A stretch of 53,732 bases of DNA from Sphaerisporangium album. GTDB lineage: Bacteria; Actinomycetota; Actinomycetes; Streptosporangiales; Streptosporangiaceae. The notes under the pieces were generated by a model. It did not search any database. It had not been told where the DNA came from and saw nothing but the letters and a program-made list of their open reading frames with translations. Positions 26,200 through 35,923 of the stretch are shown here, in pieces. Position 1 is the stretch's first letter; every line of letters starts with the position of its first letter. A program made the translations under genes and the position numbers. The stretch lies in NCBI RefSeq assembly GCF_003323745.1, contig NZ_QOIL01000036.1:1-53732 (forward strand), written 5' to 3'.

Positions 26200-26712
26200 A
26201 TGCGCGTGAGGTGCGTGGGTGGCATCGTCCTGGACGGCGCGGGACGCCTCCTGCTGGTCCGGCGGGGGCGCCCGCCCGGCGTGGGGTCGTGGTCGCTGCC
26301 CGGCGGCCGCGTCGAGCCGGGCGAGTCCGACGCCGAGGCCCTCGAACGCGAGCTGCTGGAGGAGACCGGTCTCGCGGTCGCGACGGCGGGCCTGGCCGGC
26401 ACCGTGGAGCGTCCGGGGCCGGGCGGTGTCGTGTACGAGATTTACGACTATTTTGCCACACCACGGGCGAGCGCCCCGGCCCAGGAGGACGGCGCCCGGA
26501 CGGACGCGGCCCACACGGACTCAGCCCACACGGACTCAGCCCACACGGACTCAGCGCTCCGGGCCGGGGACGACGCCGCCGAGGCGGGCTGGTACGGCCG
26601 CGACGACCTGGCCCGGCTGCCGCTCACCTCCGGGCTGCTGGAGGTGCTGGACGCCTGGCGGGTGTTCCGGGCCGAGGTCGGCGGCCCGGTCGGCGGCGAG
26701 GTCAGCGGCTGA
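26200..26712 (+). CDS. Nudix hydrolase
   Basis: 170 residues. The Nudix box [20 protein letters not shown] followed by ETG fits GX5EX7REUXEEXGU at every fixed position (about 34-56). Family members cleave nucleoside diphosphates linked to another group; the substrate is not readable. Between box and C-terminal helix is an unusual insert, [18 protein letters not shown], encoded by a perfect 15-bp triplet repeat, replacing the usual variable loop. The last 11 bases overlap the end of the convergent 26702-29944 gene. Confidence 0.92.
   Translation: MRVRCVGGIVLDGAGRLLLVRRGRPPGVGSWSLPGGRVEPGESDAEALERELLEETGLAVATAGLAGTVERPGPGGVVYEIYDYFATPRASAPAQEDGARTDAAHTDSAHTDSAHTDSALRAGDDAAEAGWYGRDDLARLPLTSGLLEVLDAWRVFRAEVGGPVGGEVSG
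26509..26553 (+). repeat. 3 x 15-bp perfect tandem repeat inside the Nudix gene
   Basis: GCCCACACGGACTCA three times in a row, encoding AHTDS x3. Unit length keeps the frame, so copy number could vary without destroying the protein. Confidence 0.9.
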
Positions 26713-29700
26713 AGGACGTCCGCCACAGGGTCAGGTGGTCGGCGGTGTAGGTCGTCGAACGGCCGACGGCCACCACCGTGTCGCCGACGACGGCGATGGC
26801 GCCGAGCCACTGGGCGCCGTCCCCGGCCATGCCGTCGCCGGTGAGGGCGTGGCGCTGCCAGTCCAGGCCGTCGTGCGAGGTCCAGACCGCGCTGTCCCCG
26901 GTCGCGGGCGGCCCGTAGGAGCCGACCGCGACCAGCCCCGACTTCGAGGCGGTCATGTCGAGCACGACCGCGGTGTCCTCGGCCGGCAGCCAGGCGTAGT
27001 CCCAGGTGACCCCGTCGTCGGACGAGACGGCCGCGAACGGCCGCTCGGCCCCCGCGTCCGTGGTCGCGCTCCCCACGGCCACCACGCCGCCCTCGTGGAC
27101 GACCACCCGGCGCAGCGCGGCCGAGCGGGCCCCCTCGGGGACCACCCGCTTGCGCGCCGTCCAGTTCAGCCCGTCCTTCGACACCCAGACCACGCCGGAC
27201 GTCCGTCCCGTCGTCCCGGAGGCGCCGACCGCGAGGTAGCCGCCCGGCGTGGCGACGACGTCCTCGATGCGCACGTCGGCGCCGCCGGCGGGCAGGCTCT
27301 GCGGGGCCGCGCGCGAGTAGCGGCGAAGGTCGGCCGAGAACCACAGCGCGGCGACCACGCCGCCGGGGCCGCTGTCGTCGCCCGCGATCACGTACCCCTC
27401 CGGCCCGGCCGCGACCACGCGCGGGACCACGGCGTACCGCCCGGACCCGCCCAGGGCGGGCGATTCGGGCGCGGGCCGCCAACTGCGCCCGTCGCCGGAG
27501 GTGGCCAGCAGGGGCCGGATGAACGCCGAGTCCGCCGTGGTGCTGCCGACCGCGAGCCACCCGTGGGGGCCGTGGGCGACGTCGTTGAGCGACTGCCTGC
27601 CCGCGCCGCCGAGCGCCGGGGAGTTGACGGCCTTCCAGTTCTGGCCGGTCGGACTCGTCCAGATGCCGGCGTCCCCCTTGACCGACCCGACGGCCACGAA
27701 GGACTCGCCCGCCGCGACCAGTGCGGCGGTGTCGCGGGCCGAGCGGGACAACCCGTCGATGTCGCCGAGCGCCACGGGGGCGGCGGGCTTGCCCTTGCTC
27801 GCCGTCATCAGCACCGGGAGGTTGTCCAGTCCCCCGGCCCGCTGGTCGCCCGCCGCCACGAGCGTGCCCGCGTCGGTGATCGACAGGCCGCGCAGGGTGC
27901 CGGGGATCTGCCCGAGGGCGGTGCTCTCGGTCCACTTCTTGCCGTCGCCGCTGGTGTAGACGGCGTAGCGCTCCCAGCCGGACTCGGCGACCGCCGCCAC
28001 CCCGGCCGCCGAGGACGCCAGGCCGCGCACGCCGGTCGCCTCGCGCCCGAGGCCGCCGATCATGCCGCACTGCTGCCACTGGTCGCCGAGTTCTGAGCAG
28101 TAGACGCGGACGTCGCCGGCGTCGGACTTCTGCAGGGTCGGGACCAGCAGGAACCCCTTGCCCGCGACCGCGAGCGCGCCCGGCTCCGGCCGCACGCCGG
28201 GCAGGGCGGCGGCGGTGCGCAGCCACGTCCTGCCGCCGTCGGGGGAGCGCAGGATGACCGAGGTCGTGTCGCCCGTGCCGGGGTCGGCCAGCGCGACCAC
28301 GGCGTCGCCCTTGGCCACGACGGCGCGGATGGCCCGCACCTTGTCGGTGGTGCCGATCTCTCCGGTGTCCACGCGGCTCCAGCTCTGCCCGTCCGGCGAG
28401 ACCCAGGCCACCGGGCCGTAGCCGCCGTCCTGGAGGGTGGTGGAGCCGACGGCCACGAAGCCGCTCGCCGTGCGGGCGAGGTCGGTGATGCGGTCGCCGC
28501 TCCAGAAGACCGAGAGCCGCGCGGGGGCGACGGCCGTCCAGGAGCGGCCGTCCGTGCTGGTCCACAGGCCGCGTGCCGACCCGGCCGCGCCCGGTGCCTC
28601 GGTTCCGGCGGCGAGCCAGCGGCCGTCGCCGCCGGTCACGCGCCCGGCGGATCCGGCGGGCTGGTATCCGGCGGGCCCGGTCACGCGGCCGAGCTCCCAG
28701 GACTTGCCGCCGTCCGGCGAGACCAGGAAGAGCGGGCGGGGCACGGGGCTGGTCGTGTCGCTGCCCACGGCGACGACGGTGGAGCCGACCGAGGTGACGG
28801 CGTTGAGCACCTGGCTGGACCCGGTGCCGCTGACGCCCGGCGGCGCGGCGAAGGCCTGGTCGCCGGACCCGCCGTCGCCGGCGGCGAGACGCAGGCCCGA
28901 GCTGACCGGGGAGTTCACCCAGTTGACGATGACGAGGCCCAGCCCGGCGGCCAGCAGGACCGCCACGGCCACGATCACGGGGGTCAGCACGCGGCGGCGG
29001 CCGAGGACGTAGCGGCGCGGCGGCGTGGGGGTGCGGCGGGGCCGGGGGACGGGCTGGTCGCGGTGGTGGCGTCCCCTGCCGGTCCCGCGCGGACGGGGCG
29101 GGCCGCTGGCCACCAGGACGTCGGGGCGGGGGGTGGCGGGGCGGCCGGGGGGCGGCCCGCCGATGCGCCGACCGACGGGGACACCAGGGTCGTCGAAGTC
29201 GTCGTGGTCGTCGTAATCGTCGTCGGGGTCGTAGGTGACCTCCGGCTCGGCGGGGATGTGCGGCTCGACCCGGATGCCGGGGAGCTCCGGCGCGAAGGCC
29301 GCGGGAGGAGCTGTGGGGGGCACGTCCGGTAAGGGATCGTCGTCCGGTAAGGGCACGGGAGCGGCGGGGCGCGCCGACGGTGTGCGCGGGGGGCCGGTGG
29401 CGACCAGCTTGTCCGGACGGGTCACCAGGCGCCGGGGCGGGCGCGCCGGCTGCGTCGGCTCGCTCGCGGGGTAGTCCTCCCCCGAGTAGTCGGTGCCGTA
29501 GTCGTCGCCGGAGTAGTCGTCGCCGTAGTGGTCGTTGCCGTAGTGGTCGGCGGCGGGGTGGTCCCCGGCGGGCGTGCGATCCTGCGGCCGGGGCTGTTCG
29601 GGGCCGGGACGGCCCGCGCTGTGGCGGGGCTCGGCCGTGCCGCCGTACGGCCGGGCGTAGGGGTGGCGACCCGGCGACGGCTGCCGGGGAGGCTCGTCCT

Positions 29701-29944
29701 CGGCGTCTCCGGGACCGTTGCCGGTGGGCGCGCCGATGGGGGCGCCGAAGGGCGGCAGCGCCCATGGCGAGTCCAGGGGCAGGCCGCGCGAGCGGACCTC
29801 CGAGGGATCCGGCGGGGTGTGGTGCAGGGCCGGAGGAGGCCTGTGGGTCTGGTGGGACCCGGATCGGCCGGGAATGCGATCGCGGTCGGCGTCGTCGTCG
29901 GCCGACCACCATGAAGAGCGCGGGTCGTGGGGGCCCGAGGCCAC
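26702..29944 (-). CDS. Large membrane-anchored protein with Asp-box (sialidase-like) propeller repeats
   Basis: About 1080 residues. Residues 1-320 are low complexity, rich in Pro, Asp, Arg and His, and presumably cytoplasmic. One TM helix ([20 protein letters not shown], about 321-343) follows. The rest is exported and built from repeating SxDGxxW blocks ([48 protein letters not shown]). This resembles BNR/Asp-box beta-propellers of sialidase-like proteins, but no sialidase catalytic residues could be recognised. The GTG at 29944 is preferred, since AGGAGG lies 8 bases before it; a GTG at 29953 overlaps that site. Role unknown, possibly ligand binding outside the cell. Confidence 0.8.
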   Translation of the reverse strand: MASGPHDPRSSWWSADDDADRDRIPGRSGSHQTHRPPPALHHTPPDPSEVRSRGLPLDSPWALPPFGAPIGAPTGNGPGDAEDEPPRQPSPGRHPYARPYGGTAEPRHSAGRPGPEQPRPQDRTPAGDHPAADHYGNDHYGDDYSGDDYGTDYSGEDYPASEPTQPARPPRRLVTRPDKLVATGPPRTPSARPAAPVPLPDDDPLPDVPPTAPPAAFAPELPGIRVEPHIPAEPEVTYDPDDDYDDHDDFDDPGVPVGRRIGGPPPGRPATPRPDVLVASGPPRPRGTGRGRHHRDQPVPRPRRTPTPPRRYVLGRRRVLTPVIVAVAVLLAAGLGLVIVNWVNSPVSSGLRLAAGDGGSGDQAFAAPPGVSGTGSSQVLNAVTSVGSTVVAVGSDTTSPVPRPLFLVSPDGGKSWELGRVTGPAGYQPAGSAGRVTGGDGRWLAAGTEAPGAAGSARGLWTSTDGRSWTAVAPARLSVFWSGDRITDLARTASGFVAVGSTTLQDGGYGPVAWVSPDGQSWSRVDTGEIGTTDKVRAIRAVVAKGDAVVALADPGTGDTTSVILRSPDGGRTWLRTAAALPGVRPEPGALAVAGKGFLLVPTLQKSDAGDVRVYCSELGDQWQQCGMIGGLGREATGVRGLASSAAGVAAVAESGWERYAVYTSGDGKKWTESTALGQIPGTLRGLSITDAGTLVAAGDQRAGGLDNLPVLMTASKGKPAAPVALGDIDGLSRSARDTAALVAAGESFVAVGSVKGDAGIWTSPTGQNWKAVNSPALGGAGRQSLNDVAHGPHGWLAVGSTTADSAFIRPLLATSGDGRSWRPAPESPALGGSGRYAVVPRVVAAGPEGYVIAGDDSGPGGVVAALWFSADLRRYSRAAPQSLPAGGADVRIEDVVATPGGYLAVGASGTTGRTSGVVWVSKDGLNWTARKRVVPEGARSAALRRVVVHEGGVVAVGSATTDAGAERPFAAVSSDDGVTWDYAWLPAEDTAVVLDMTASKSGLVAVGSYGPPATGDSAVWTSHDGLDWQRHALTGDGMAGDGAQWLGAIAVVGDTVVAVGRSTTYTADHLTLWRTSFSR

Positions 29945-30224
29945 GCTCAGCACCTCCTCGTCGGCAGCCTAACCCAGTTTGATGGCGGTGACTCAGGACC
30001 GTTCCACCGAGGTCCCGCGAATCCGTCGCGTCGACTACAGATCACTCGCGATCGTACCGATACCCACGCAATGCCCAGTGATCACCTGACCGGGCACGGC
30101 CATGCCAGGCCTCGCCCCTCGCCCTCGCCGTCAGCGTGCACCTCCCTGGGGCCGCCCGCCGGCCCGCACACCTTCCAAGGGCAACACGAGGAGGGCCCTT
30201 CTGGCGAGACCTCTCTAGTCAGAT

Positions 30225-31268
30225 TTATCTAGAGACAGTCTGAATTGCCCGTTTTTGGGCGATTATTACGACCACTACGGCGAAGAAGCCCAACTGCACG
30301 ACCGTCCCGCTGATCGCCTGCCACGGCACCGCCCCCTGACGCAGTGCGTCCCCGAGGTCGCCGGAGGCGGCCGCCGGCAGGAAGCTCACGACGTTGTTGA
30401 TCACATGCAGCGCGATCGGCGCCTCCAGCCCGCCCGTGCGGACCGCGAGCCAGCCCATCAGCACGCCGAAGCTGAAGACGTCCACGATGCCCCAGTCGGT
30501 ATAAGCGTGCAGCGAGGTGAACACCGCCGCCCCGAACAGGATGCCCGGCCACGGCGTCCTGAAGTACGCGCCGAACGCCTGGATCACCCACCCGCGGAAG
30601 ACGTACTCCTCGGTCGCGGCCTGGAACGGCACCAGCAGCACGATCACGATGAGCCCCGGCAGGAACCGGTCCCACCCCACCCAGCCGAAGAGGTCGCCCA
30701 TGTCCGCGCCCGTCGCCGCGTACGTCGCGGTCATCGCGAGCTGCCCGAGGATCAGCGCGACCAGGGCCACGCCCGTGCACAGGAACAGCCACCCCCAGCG
30801 CAGCCGGCCTGCGACGGACGACAGCGTGCCGGGCGGGCGCCGCTGGACCAGCCAGGCGGTCAGGAACACGAAGGGCAGGACCGCCGCGATGGACAGCAGC
30901 ATCACGGCCAGCTCGAAGACCGGGTCGGCGAACAGCCGTCCGACCTCCATGACCACCGGGACGCCGGCGAGCCCGGCGACGATCACCCCGGCCAGCAGCA
31001 CCACGAGCGACACACCGACGAAGGCGACGGCGATCACGGCCGTCCCCGCGAGCGGACGCCACCAGCGGTGCACCGGCGTGCGCGCCAGGTGGTCGTAGCG
31101 CGCGCCGGGCGGCGGCGGGACCGTCCACCGCGCCGGCGGCGGAGGCGCCTGCCAGGGCTGGGGGCCCGGGTAGTACGGGCGACCCGCCGGGCCGCCCACC
31201 GCCTGGTGTTCGGCCTCTGAGGGCCACCCAGAGGGTTGCGGCTGGTGCGGCTGCGACGGATCGTGCAT
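30225..31268 (-). CDS. CPBP-family intramembrane metalloprotease
   Basis: 347 residues. A Pro/Gln-rich cytoplasmic N-terminus (about 1-65) precedes about eight TM helices. Abi/CPBP motifs are complete: EEYVFRGW (about 219, the Glu pair and Arg), FTSLHAYTDWG (His, about 254) and HVINNVV (His and Asn, about 288). Such proteins are Rce1-like glutamate/metal proteases in the membrane, with roles from prenyl-protein processing to bacteriocin immunity. No partner is evident here. The Pro-rich tail is typical of actinomycete members. ATG start at 31268. Confidence 0.9.
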   Translation of the reverse strand: MHDPSQPHQPQPSGWPSEAEHQAVGGPAGRPYYPGPQPWQAPPPPARWTVPPPPGARYDHLARTPVHRWWRPLAGTAVIAVAFVGVSLVVLLAGVIVAGLAGVPVVMEVGRLFADPVFELAVMLLSIAAVLPFVFLTAWLVQRRPPGTLSSVAGRLRWGWLFLCTGVALVALILGQLAMTATYAATGADMGDLFGWVGWDRFLPGLIVIVLLVPFQAATEEYVFRGWVIQAFGAYFRTPWPGILFGAAVFTSLHAYTDWGIVDVFSFGVLMGWLAVRTGGLEAPIALHVINNVVSFLPAAASGDLGDALRQGAVPWQAISGTVVQLGFFAVVVVIIAQKRAIQTVSR

Positions 31269-31504
31269 ACCTCACATTCTCCCCGCCACGGCGGACGGCC
31301 CGGCGGTCGGGCCGCACGTACGCCGGGAACTCGCCGTCGTGCGCATTTCTTGTTGGACGGGTGCGCAGGCTGCTCCCGGAACACCGACAGCCACAGGAGA
31401 AGATCTTGAAACGACCAGGCGTCCTGCCCGGCGGCCGCCAGGTCGGGCTGCGCGGCGGGGTGGCCCCGGCGGGCGCGGAGGCCGGGAGCGCGCGGGCCGG
31501 GGGC

Positions 31505-32443
31505 TCAGGCGGGCGGCCGGAAGCCCTTGGTCCGGGTGAGCCCGGCCGCGCGTCCCTTGGCGGCGACGACCAGGGCCATCTTGCGGGAGGCCTCGTCGAT
31601 CATCTCGTCGCCAAGCATCACGGCGCCGCGCCGGTCCACCGTCGTGGCGTGCTCGTAGGCGTCCAGGATCAGCTCGGCGTGGTCGTAGTCGTCCTGCGTG
31701 GGCGAGTAGATCTCGTTGGCCGACTCGATCTGCGTCGGGTGGAGCACCCATTTGCCGTCGAACCCGAGCGCCGCCGACCTGCGCGCCACCTTGGCGAACC
31801 CGTCCAGGTCCCTGATCTGCAGATACGGCCCGTCGATCGCCTGCAGGTCGCAGGTCCGCGCCGCCATGAGGATGCGCATCAGCACGTAGTGGTAGGCGTC
31901 GCCCTCGGTGTACCCGGGCGGCTGCTGCCCGACGACCAGCGTCCTCATGTTGACCGACGCCATGAAGTCGGCCGGGCCGAAGATCAGCGTCTCCAGGCGC
32001 GGGGAGGCGGCGGCGATGGCGTCGACGTTGACCAGGCCGCGCGCGCTCTCGATCTGCGCCTCGACGCCGATGCCGCCGGCGGGCAGGCCCACGGCCTTCT
32101 CGATCTGGGTGAGCAGCGTGTCCAGCCAGGCCACCTGCCCGGCGTCCTCGACCTTGGGCAGGATGAGGCAGTCCAGCGCGTCCCCGGCCCCCTCGACGAC
32201 CTCGATCACGTCGCGGTACGTCCACATGGTCGACAGGTCGTTGACCCGGACGGCGCGCGTCCTCCCGCTCCAGTCGCCGGTGCGCAGCGCGTCCACGACG
32301 TTCTTCCTGGCCTGTTCCTTGGCCTGCGGCGCGACGGAGTCCTCAAGATCGAGGAAGACCTCGTCGGCGGGCAGAGCCTGGGCCTTTTCCAGGAAGCGGG
32401 GGTTGCTGCCGGGCACCGCGAGACAGGAACGACGGGAGCGCAT
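31505..32443 (-). CDS. HpcH/HpaI-type CoA ester lyase (CitE/Mcl-like)
   Basis: 312 residues from the ATG at 32443. The TIM-barrel lyase signature runs RSCLAVPGSNPRFLEKA, VFLDLEDSVAP (Mg-binding acid), RVNDLSTMW, LPKVEDA, VEAQIESARGLVNVDAI and IFGPADFMASV. This resembles malyl-CoA/beta-methylmalyl-CoA lyases or thioesterases and CitE-like proteins; the last two acids bind Mg and the CoA ester. No ethylmalonyl-CoA pathway genes are adjacent, so the exact substrate is open. TACGGT lies 7 bases before the ATG with no ribosome-binding site, suggesting a leaderless mRNA. Confidence 0.87.
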   Translation of the reverse strand: MRSRRSCLAVPGSNPRFLEKAQALPADEVFLDLEDSVAPQAKEQARKNVVDALRTGDWSGRTRAVRVNDLSTMWTYRDVIEVVEGAGDALDCLILPKVEDAGQVAWLDTLLTQIEKAVGLPAGGIGVEAQIESARGLVNVDAIAAASPRLETLIFGPADFMASVNMRTLVVGQQPPGYTEGDAYHYVLMRILMAARTCDLQAIDGPYLQIRDLDGFAKVARRSAALGFDGKWVLHPTQIESANEIYSPTQDDYDHAELILDAYEHATTVDRRGAVMLGDEMIDEASRKMALVVAAKGRAAGLTRTKGFRPPA

Positions 32444-32450
32444 GGCGACC

Positions 32451-32456
32451 ACCGTA
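32451..32456 (-). promoter_or_regulatory. -10 box of a leaderless promoter (CoA ester lyase)
   Basis: Read on the minus strand, TACGGT ends 7 bases before the ATG at 32443; no ribosome-binding site is present. Confidence 0.4.
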
Positions 32457-32601
32457 GCCCGCTGACCGGCTCCGGCACGCCCGCGGGGTACCTGTGGAGG
32501 CGTCACAAAGGCCGCCGCCGGTTCTTGGCGGGGATCTCGTACAGCCATAACAGGTGCATTCCCGACAATGGACTACAAGCATAGGTAAAGGGAGTAAGAC
32601 A

Positions 32602-33168
32602 ATGAGTGATGCGTCCGTGGCGGTTCGTCCCGCCGTACTGTCCGATCTCATCCCCGGCAGGCTGGTGAGGGACGTCGCGCTGGTCGTCGGCGCGGCCGGG
32701 CTCGTCGGGCTCGCCGCCCAGGTGAGCATTCCCCTGCCCGGCACTCCCGTCCCGCTCACTCTCCAGACCTTCGCCGTCCTGCTGTCCGGCGCCGCGCTCG
32801 GCCTGCCGCGCGCCTTCTTCGGCATGGCCTTGTACATGCTGATCGGCCAGCTCGGTGTGCCGTGGTTCGCGCCGGACGCCGGCAACGTCACGCTGGGGTA
32901 CGTCGTCGGCTTCATCCTCGCCGCCTCGGTGGCGGGTGCGCTCGCCCACAGGGGCGGCGACCGCACTCCGCTGCGCACCGTGGCGACCATGACCTTCAGC
33001 ACGGTGCTGATCTACGCCGTGGGCCTGCCGTGGCTCATGGTGGCGACCGGCACGGACTTCGCGACCGCCTTCGACCAGGGCGTCGTGCCGTTCCTGATCG
33101 GTGACGGCCTGAAGGTCCTGGCCGCCGCCGCCCTGCTGCCCGCCGCCTGGAAGCTCGCCCGCCGCTGA
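32602..33168 (+). CDS. bioY: Biotin transporter BioY
   Basis: 188 residues with about six TM helices. BioY signature: VSIPLPGTPVPLTLQTFAVL, then LLSGAALGLPRAFFGMALYM and IGQLGVPWFA. BioY is the substrate-binding S component for biotin, working alone or with an ECF energy module (BioM/BioN), which is not visible here. The ATG at 32602 follows GGGAGTAAGACA; the in-frame upstream ATG at 32554 lacks a site. Divergent from the lyase gene. No biotin operator consensus was recognised in the 158-base gap. Confidence 0.93.
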   Translation: MSDASVAVRPAVLSDLIPGRLVRDVALVVGAAGLVGLAAQVSIPLPGTPVPLTLQTFAVLLSGAALGLPRAFFGMALYMLIGQLGVPWFAPDAGNVTLGYVVGFILAASVAGALAHRGGDRTPLRTVATMTFSTVLIYAVGLPWLMVATGTDFATAFDQGVVPFLIGDGLKVLAAAALLPAAWKLARR

Positions 33169-33178
33169 CCCGCCGTCC

Positions 33179-33216
33179 CCGATCGCCCGGCGGCACGTCC
33201 CGTGCCGGGCGATCGG
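33179..33216 (+). terminator. Hairpin terminator after bioY
   Basis: CCGATCGCCCGGC pairs with GCCGGGCGATCGG (13 bp) around a 12-base loop that can extend the stem. It ends just before the -10 box of the next gene. Confidence 0.7.
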
Positions 33217-33220
33217 GCCG

Positions 33221-33226
33221 TACATT
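33221..33226 (+). promoter_or_regulatory. -10 box of a leaderless promoter
   Basis: TACATT ends 6 bases before the GTG at 33233, with no ribosome-binding site. Confidence 0.45.
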
Positions 33227-33232
33227 GCTCCT

Positions 33233-33610
33233 GTGAGCCTGTCGCTGATAGAAGAGGGCGCGAAGAAGTCGAGCGTGCTGTGGGTCTCCCTGCCCGGGGG
33301 CGACCGGCTGGCCTGGCACGTCTGGCACGACGGGGCCGTCTACGTCGTCACCGGCGGGGGCGAGCAGGAGCTTCCCGGGCTCGTGGAGGCCTCCCGGGTC
33401 ACGGTGACGCTGCGCAGCAAGGACAACGGCGCGCGATTGATCGCCTTCGAGGCGGACGTGCGCGTGGTCGATCAGGCCTCGCCGTCGGAGGCCGGGGCCG
33501 TGGCGGCGCTCGCCAAGGAGCGGCTCAACGCCGTCGACTCCGCCGGGCTGACCGCCCGCTGGGCCGCCCGGTCCTCGGTGGTCCGGCTCGCCCCCGCCGT
33601 GGCGGTCTGA
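33233..33610 (+). CDS. Small split-barrel-like hypothetical protein
   Basis: 125 residues. The beta-rich pattern SSVLWVSLPGGDRLAWHVWH, then GAVYVVTGGGEQELPGL and SRVTVTLRSKDNGARLIAF, resembles small flavin-binding split-barrel proteins of the pyridoxamine-phosphate oxidase superfamily (inference from pattern only). It ends in a hydrophobic helix. The last 139 bases overlap, on the opposite strand, the end of the EamA gene. Confidence 0.65.
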   Translation: MSLSLIEEGAKKSSVLWVSLPGGDRLAWHVWHDGAVYVVTGGGEQELPGLVEASRVTVTLRSKDNGARLIAFEADVRVVDQASPSEAGAVAALAKERLNAVDSAGLTARWAARSSVVRLAPAVAV

Positions 33611-34485
33611 GCCAGCAGGGCCCCCGCGAGCACGATGGCGCCCCCGGCGATCTGCGCCGCGCCGAGGTGCTCCCCCAGCAGGAACCACGCGATCACCGCG
33701 CCCGTGACGACCTCCAGGGAGGCCACGGTGGCGCCGACGGCGGCCGACAGGCGGCGGACGGCGGTGACCCCGGTGATGTAGGCGGTCACGGTGGCGACGG
33801 CGATCAGCCACAGGGCGGCGGCGAGCACGGGCAGCGTGTGGCCGCCGATCGTGGCGCTCGTCCCGAAGGCCGTCCAGGCGATCTCCCACGGCCGCGCGAG
33901 CGGGAGGAGCACCACCGCGGACCCCGCCAGGCTCCACCCGATCAGGCCGAGCGCGTCGACCTCGCCGCCGGAGCCGTCGCTCATGAGGAAATAGCCGGCG
34001 CAGCAGGCGGCGGCGACCATGGCGAGCGCCACCCCGAGGCCGTCCAGCGCCATCCCGTGCCAGACCTCCACGACCACGCACAGGCCCAGCAGGACGATCA
34101 CCGACCCCGCGTACGCCGAGCGCGGCAGCCGTACGCCGCGGACGAACCGCACCCAGAGCACGACGAGCACCGGCGCGGTGTACTCCAGCAGGAGCGCCAC
34201 GCCGACAGGCAGCCGCGTCAGGATGATGAAGAACAGCGCCTGCACCCCGGCGACGGCGACCAGCGCGTACGCGGCGTAGAAGCCGATCTTGTCCCGGGGG
34301 ACGCGCAGGGCCTTCGGGCGGAACACGGCGAGGACGACGAGGAGCAGGATCGCGGCGCCCGCCATGCGCACCCAGACGGCCTGCAACGGGGTGAGGCCGC
34401 CCGCGCCGACGAACTTCGCCATGGGGCCGGAGAACCCGAAACACCAGGCGGACAGGACCGCCACCCCCAGCGCCGCGCCCTTCAT
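33472..34485 (-). CDS. EamA/DMT-family membrane transporter
   Basis: About 337 residues with ten TM helices in two EamA repeats. Visible: FSGPMAKFVGAGGLTPLQAV, LLLEYTAPVLVVLWVRFV (end of first repeat) and VATVTAYITGVTAVRRLSAA, VGATVASLEVVTGAVIAWFL, GEHL (second repeat). These export amino acids, metabolites or nucleosides. The ATG at 34485 has GGAG six bases upstream; the ATG four codons earlier (34497) does not. The C-terminal 45 residues are an Ala/Ser-rich tail lying over the convergent 33233 gene. Confidence 0.9.
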   Translation of the reverse strand: MKGAALGVAVLSAWCFGFSGPMAKFVGAGGLTPLQAVWVRMAGAAILLLVVLAVFRPKALRVPRDKIGFYAAYALVAVAGVQALFFIILTRLPVGVALLLEYTAPVLVVLWVRFVRGVRLPRSAYAGSVIVLLGLCVVVEVWHGMALDGLGVALAMVAAACCAGYFLMSDGSGGEVDALGLIGWSLAGSAVVLLPLARPWEIAWTAFGTSATIGGHTLPVLAAALWLIAVATVTAYITGVTAVRRLSAAVGATVASLEVVTGAVIAWFLLGEHLGAAQIAGGAIVLAGALLAQTATAGASRTTEDRAAQRAVSPAESTALSRSLASAATAPASDGEA

Positions 34486-34630
34486 GCCGCACTCCATCCC
34501 TGTAATGAGTGTTAGATGGTTTTGATCCTGTCATGCGGCCTTTGGTGGGATCAAGGAGCTATCCCGCATGCCGAGACCGGTTGAGAGGGCTTTTACGGGG
34601 GCCCGGCGTGGAACATCCCCTCTGACCTCG

Positions 34631-34636
34631 TACGCT
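34631..34636 (+). promoter_or_regulatory. -10 box of a leaderless promoter (MgtE-domain gene)
   Basis: TACGCT ends 6 bases before the GTG at 34643, with no ribosome-binding site. Confidence 0.5.
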
Positions 34637-34642
34637 GCGGTA

Positions 34643-35923
34643 GTGAGGATCTTCGTCGCCCGGCTCGCCGGAACCCCGGTGTTCGACCCGGCGGGTGACA
34701 AGGTCGGGCGGATACGCGACGTCGTGGTCGCCCTGCGCCCCAACGATCCTCCGCGCGTGCACGGGCTCGTCGTCGAGGTCCAGCCCCGCCGCCGGGTGTT
34801 CCTGCCGATCACCCGCATACGCAGCATCGAGGCCGACGCCGTGATCTTCACCGGCGCCATCAACCTGCGGCGCTTCGAGAAGCACACGACCGAGTCCCTG
34901 GTGATCGGCGAGCTGCTGGACCTGGCCGTGGAGGTGAACGGCGAGCGGGCGACCGTCCTCGACCTCGCCATGGAGCAGGCCAAGGGCGGCGAGTGGCTGG
35001 TCACCAAGGTGGCGGTGCTGCGGGGCGCCGGACGCGGCCTGCGCCGCCGCCGCGGCGAGACGCTGATCGTGGACTGGGCGGACGTCGCCGGGGTCGGCGC
35101 CGTGCAGACCGACCAGGGCGCGGCCGGCCTGCTCGCCGCCTTCGAGGAGACCCGCCCCGCCGACCTGGCCAACGCCCTGCGCCACCTGCCCGACAAGCGC
35201 CGCGCAGAGGTGGCCGCCGCGCTGGACGACGAGCGCCTCGCCGACGTCCTGGAGGAGTTGCCCGAACGCGACCAGATCGGCATCCTCAGCCGCCTCGACG
35301 CCGAGCGGGCCTCCGACGTCCTCGCGGCCATGGACCCCGACGACGCCGCCGACCTGCTCCAGGACCTGCCGCCCGCGCAGGCCGAGGCGCTGATCGCCCG
35401 CATGGAGCCCCGCGAGGCTGCGCCCGTCCTGCGCCTGCTGCCGTACGAGGAGAACACCGCGGGCGGCATGATGACCAGCCGCCCCATCGTCCTGCCGCCG
35501 CACGCCACGGTCGCCGAGGCCCTGGCCGAGATCCGCCGCCAGGACATCACCCCGGCGGTCGCCGCCCAGGTGTACGTCGCGCGGCCGCCCGTCGAGACGC
35601 CGACGGGCAAGTACCTGGGCGTGGCGCACTTCCAGCGGCTGCTGCGCGAGCCGCCGTCCTCGCTGCTCGGCGCGGCGATCGACAACAGCGTCGACCCGAT
35701 CCGGCCCGATCTGCCGCTGCGCGAGGTGACGTCCTACCTGGCCATCTACAACCTGGTGGCCGTCGCGGTGGTGGACGAGCTCGGGCGTCTCGTCGGGGCC
35801 GTGACCGTGGACGACGTGCTGGACCACCTGCTGCCCGCCGACTGGCGCGAACGGGACGAGCACGCCACGGGCGCGCCGCCGATCGACGCCGCCGGGCGGC
35901 CGGAGGTCAGCGGTGGCGCCTGA
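34643..35923 (+). CDS. MgtE N-terminal domain and CBS-domain protein without transporter part
   Basis: 426 residues. An N-terminal PRC-barrel-like part (FVARLAGTPVFDPAGDKVGR) is followed by a MgtE intracellular helical repeat (ANALRHLPDKRRAEVAAALD, LADVLEELPERDQIGILSRL, AADLLQDLPPAQAEALIARM). Two CBS motifs come next, starting AGGMMTSRPIVLPPHATVAE and ending AVAVVDELGRLVGAVTVDDV. True MgtE magnesium channels continue with five TM helices; here the protein ends. A Mg- or nucleotide-sensing role is inferred. It overlaps the DUF1003 gene by 11 bases. The pair matches Rv1232c/Rv1231c of M. tuberculosis. Confidence 0.9.
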   Translation: MRIFVARLAGTPVFDPAGDKVGRIRDVVVALRPNDPPRVHGLVVEVQPRRRVFLPITRIRSIEADAVIFTGAINLRRFEKHTTESLVIGELLDLAVEVNGERATVLDLAMEQAKGGEWLVTKVAVLRGAGRGLRRRRGETLIVDWADVAGVGAVQTDQGAAGLLAAFEETRPADLANALRHLPDKRRAEVAAALDDERLADVLEELPERDQIGILSRLDAERASDVLAAMDPDDAADLLQDLPPAQAEALIARMEPREAAPVLRLLPYEENTAGGMMTSRPIVLPPHATVAEALAEIRRQDITPAVAAQVYVARPPVETPTGKYLGVAHFQRLLREPPSSLLGAAIDNSVDPIRPDLPLREVTSYLAIYNLVAVAVVDELGRLVGAVTVDDVLDHLLPADWRERDEHATGAPPIDAAGRPEVSGGA

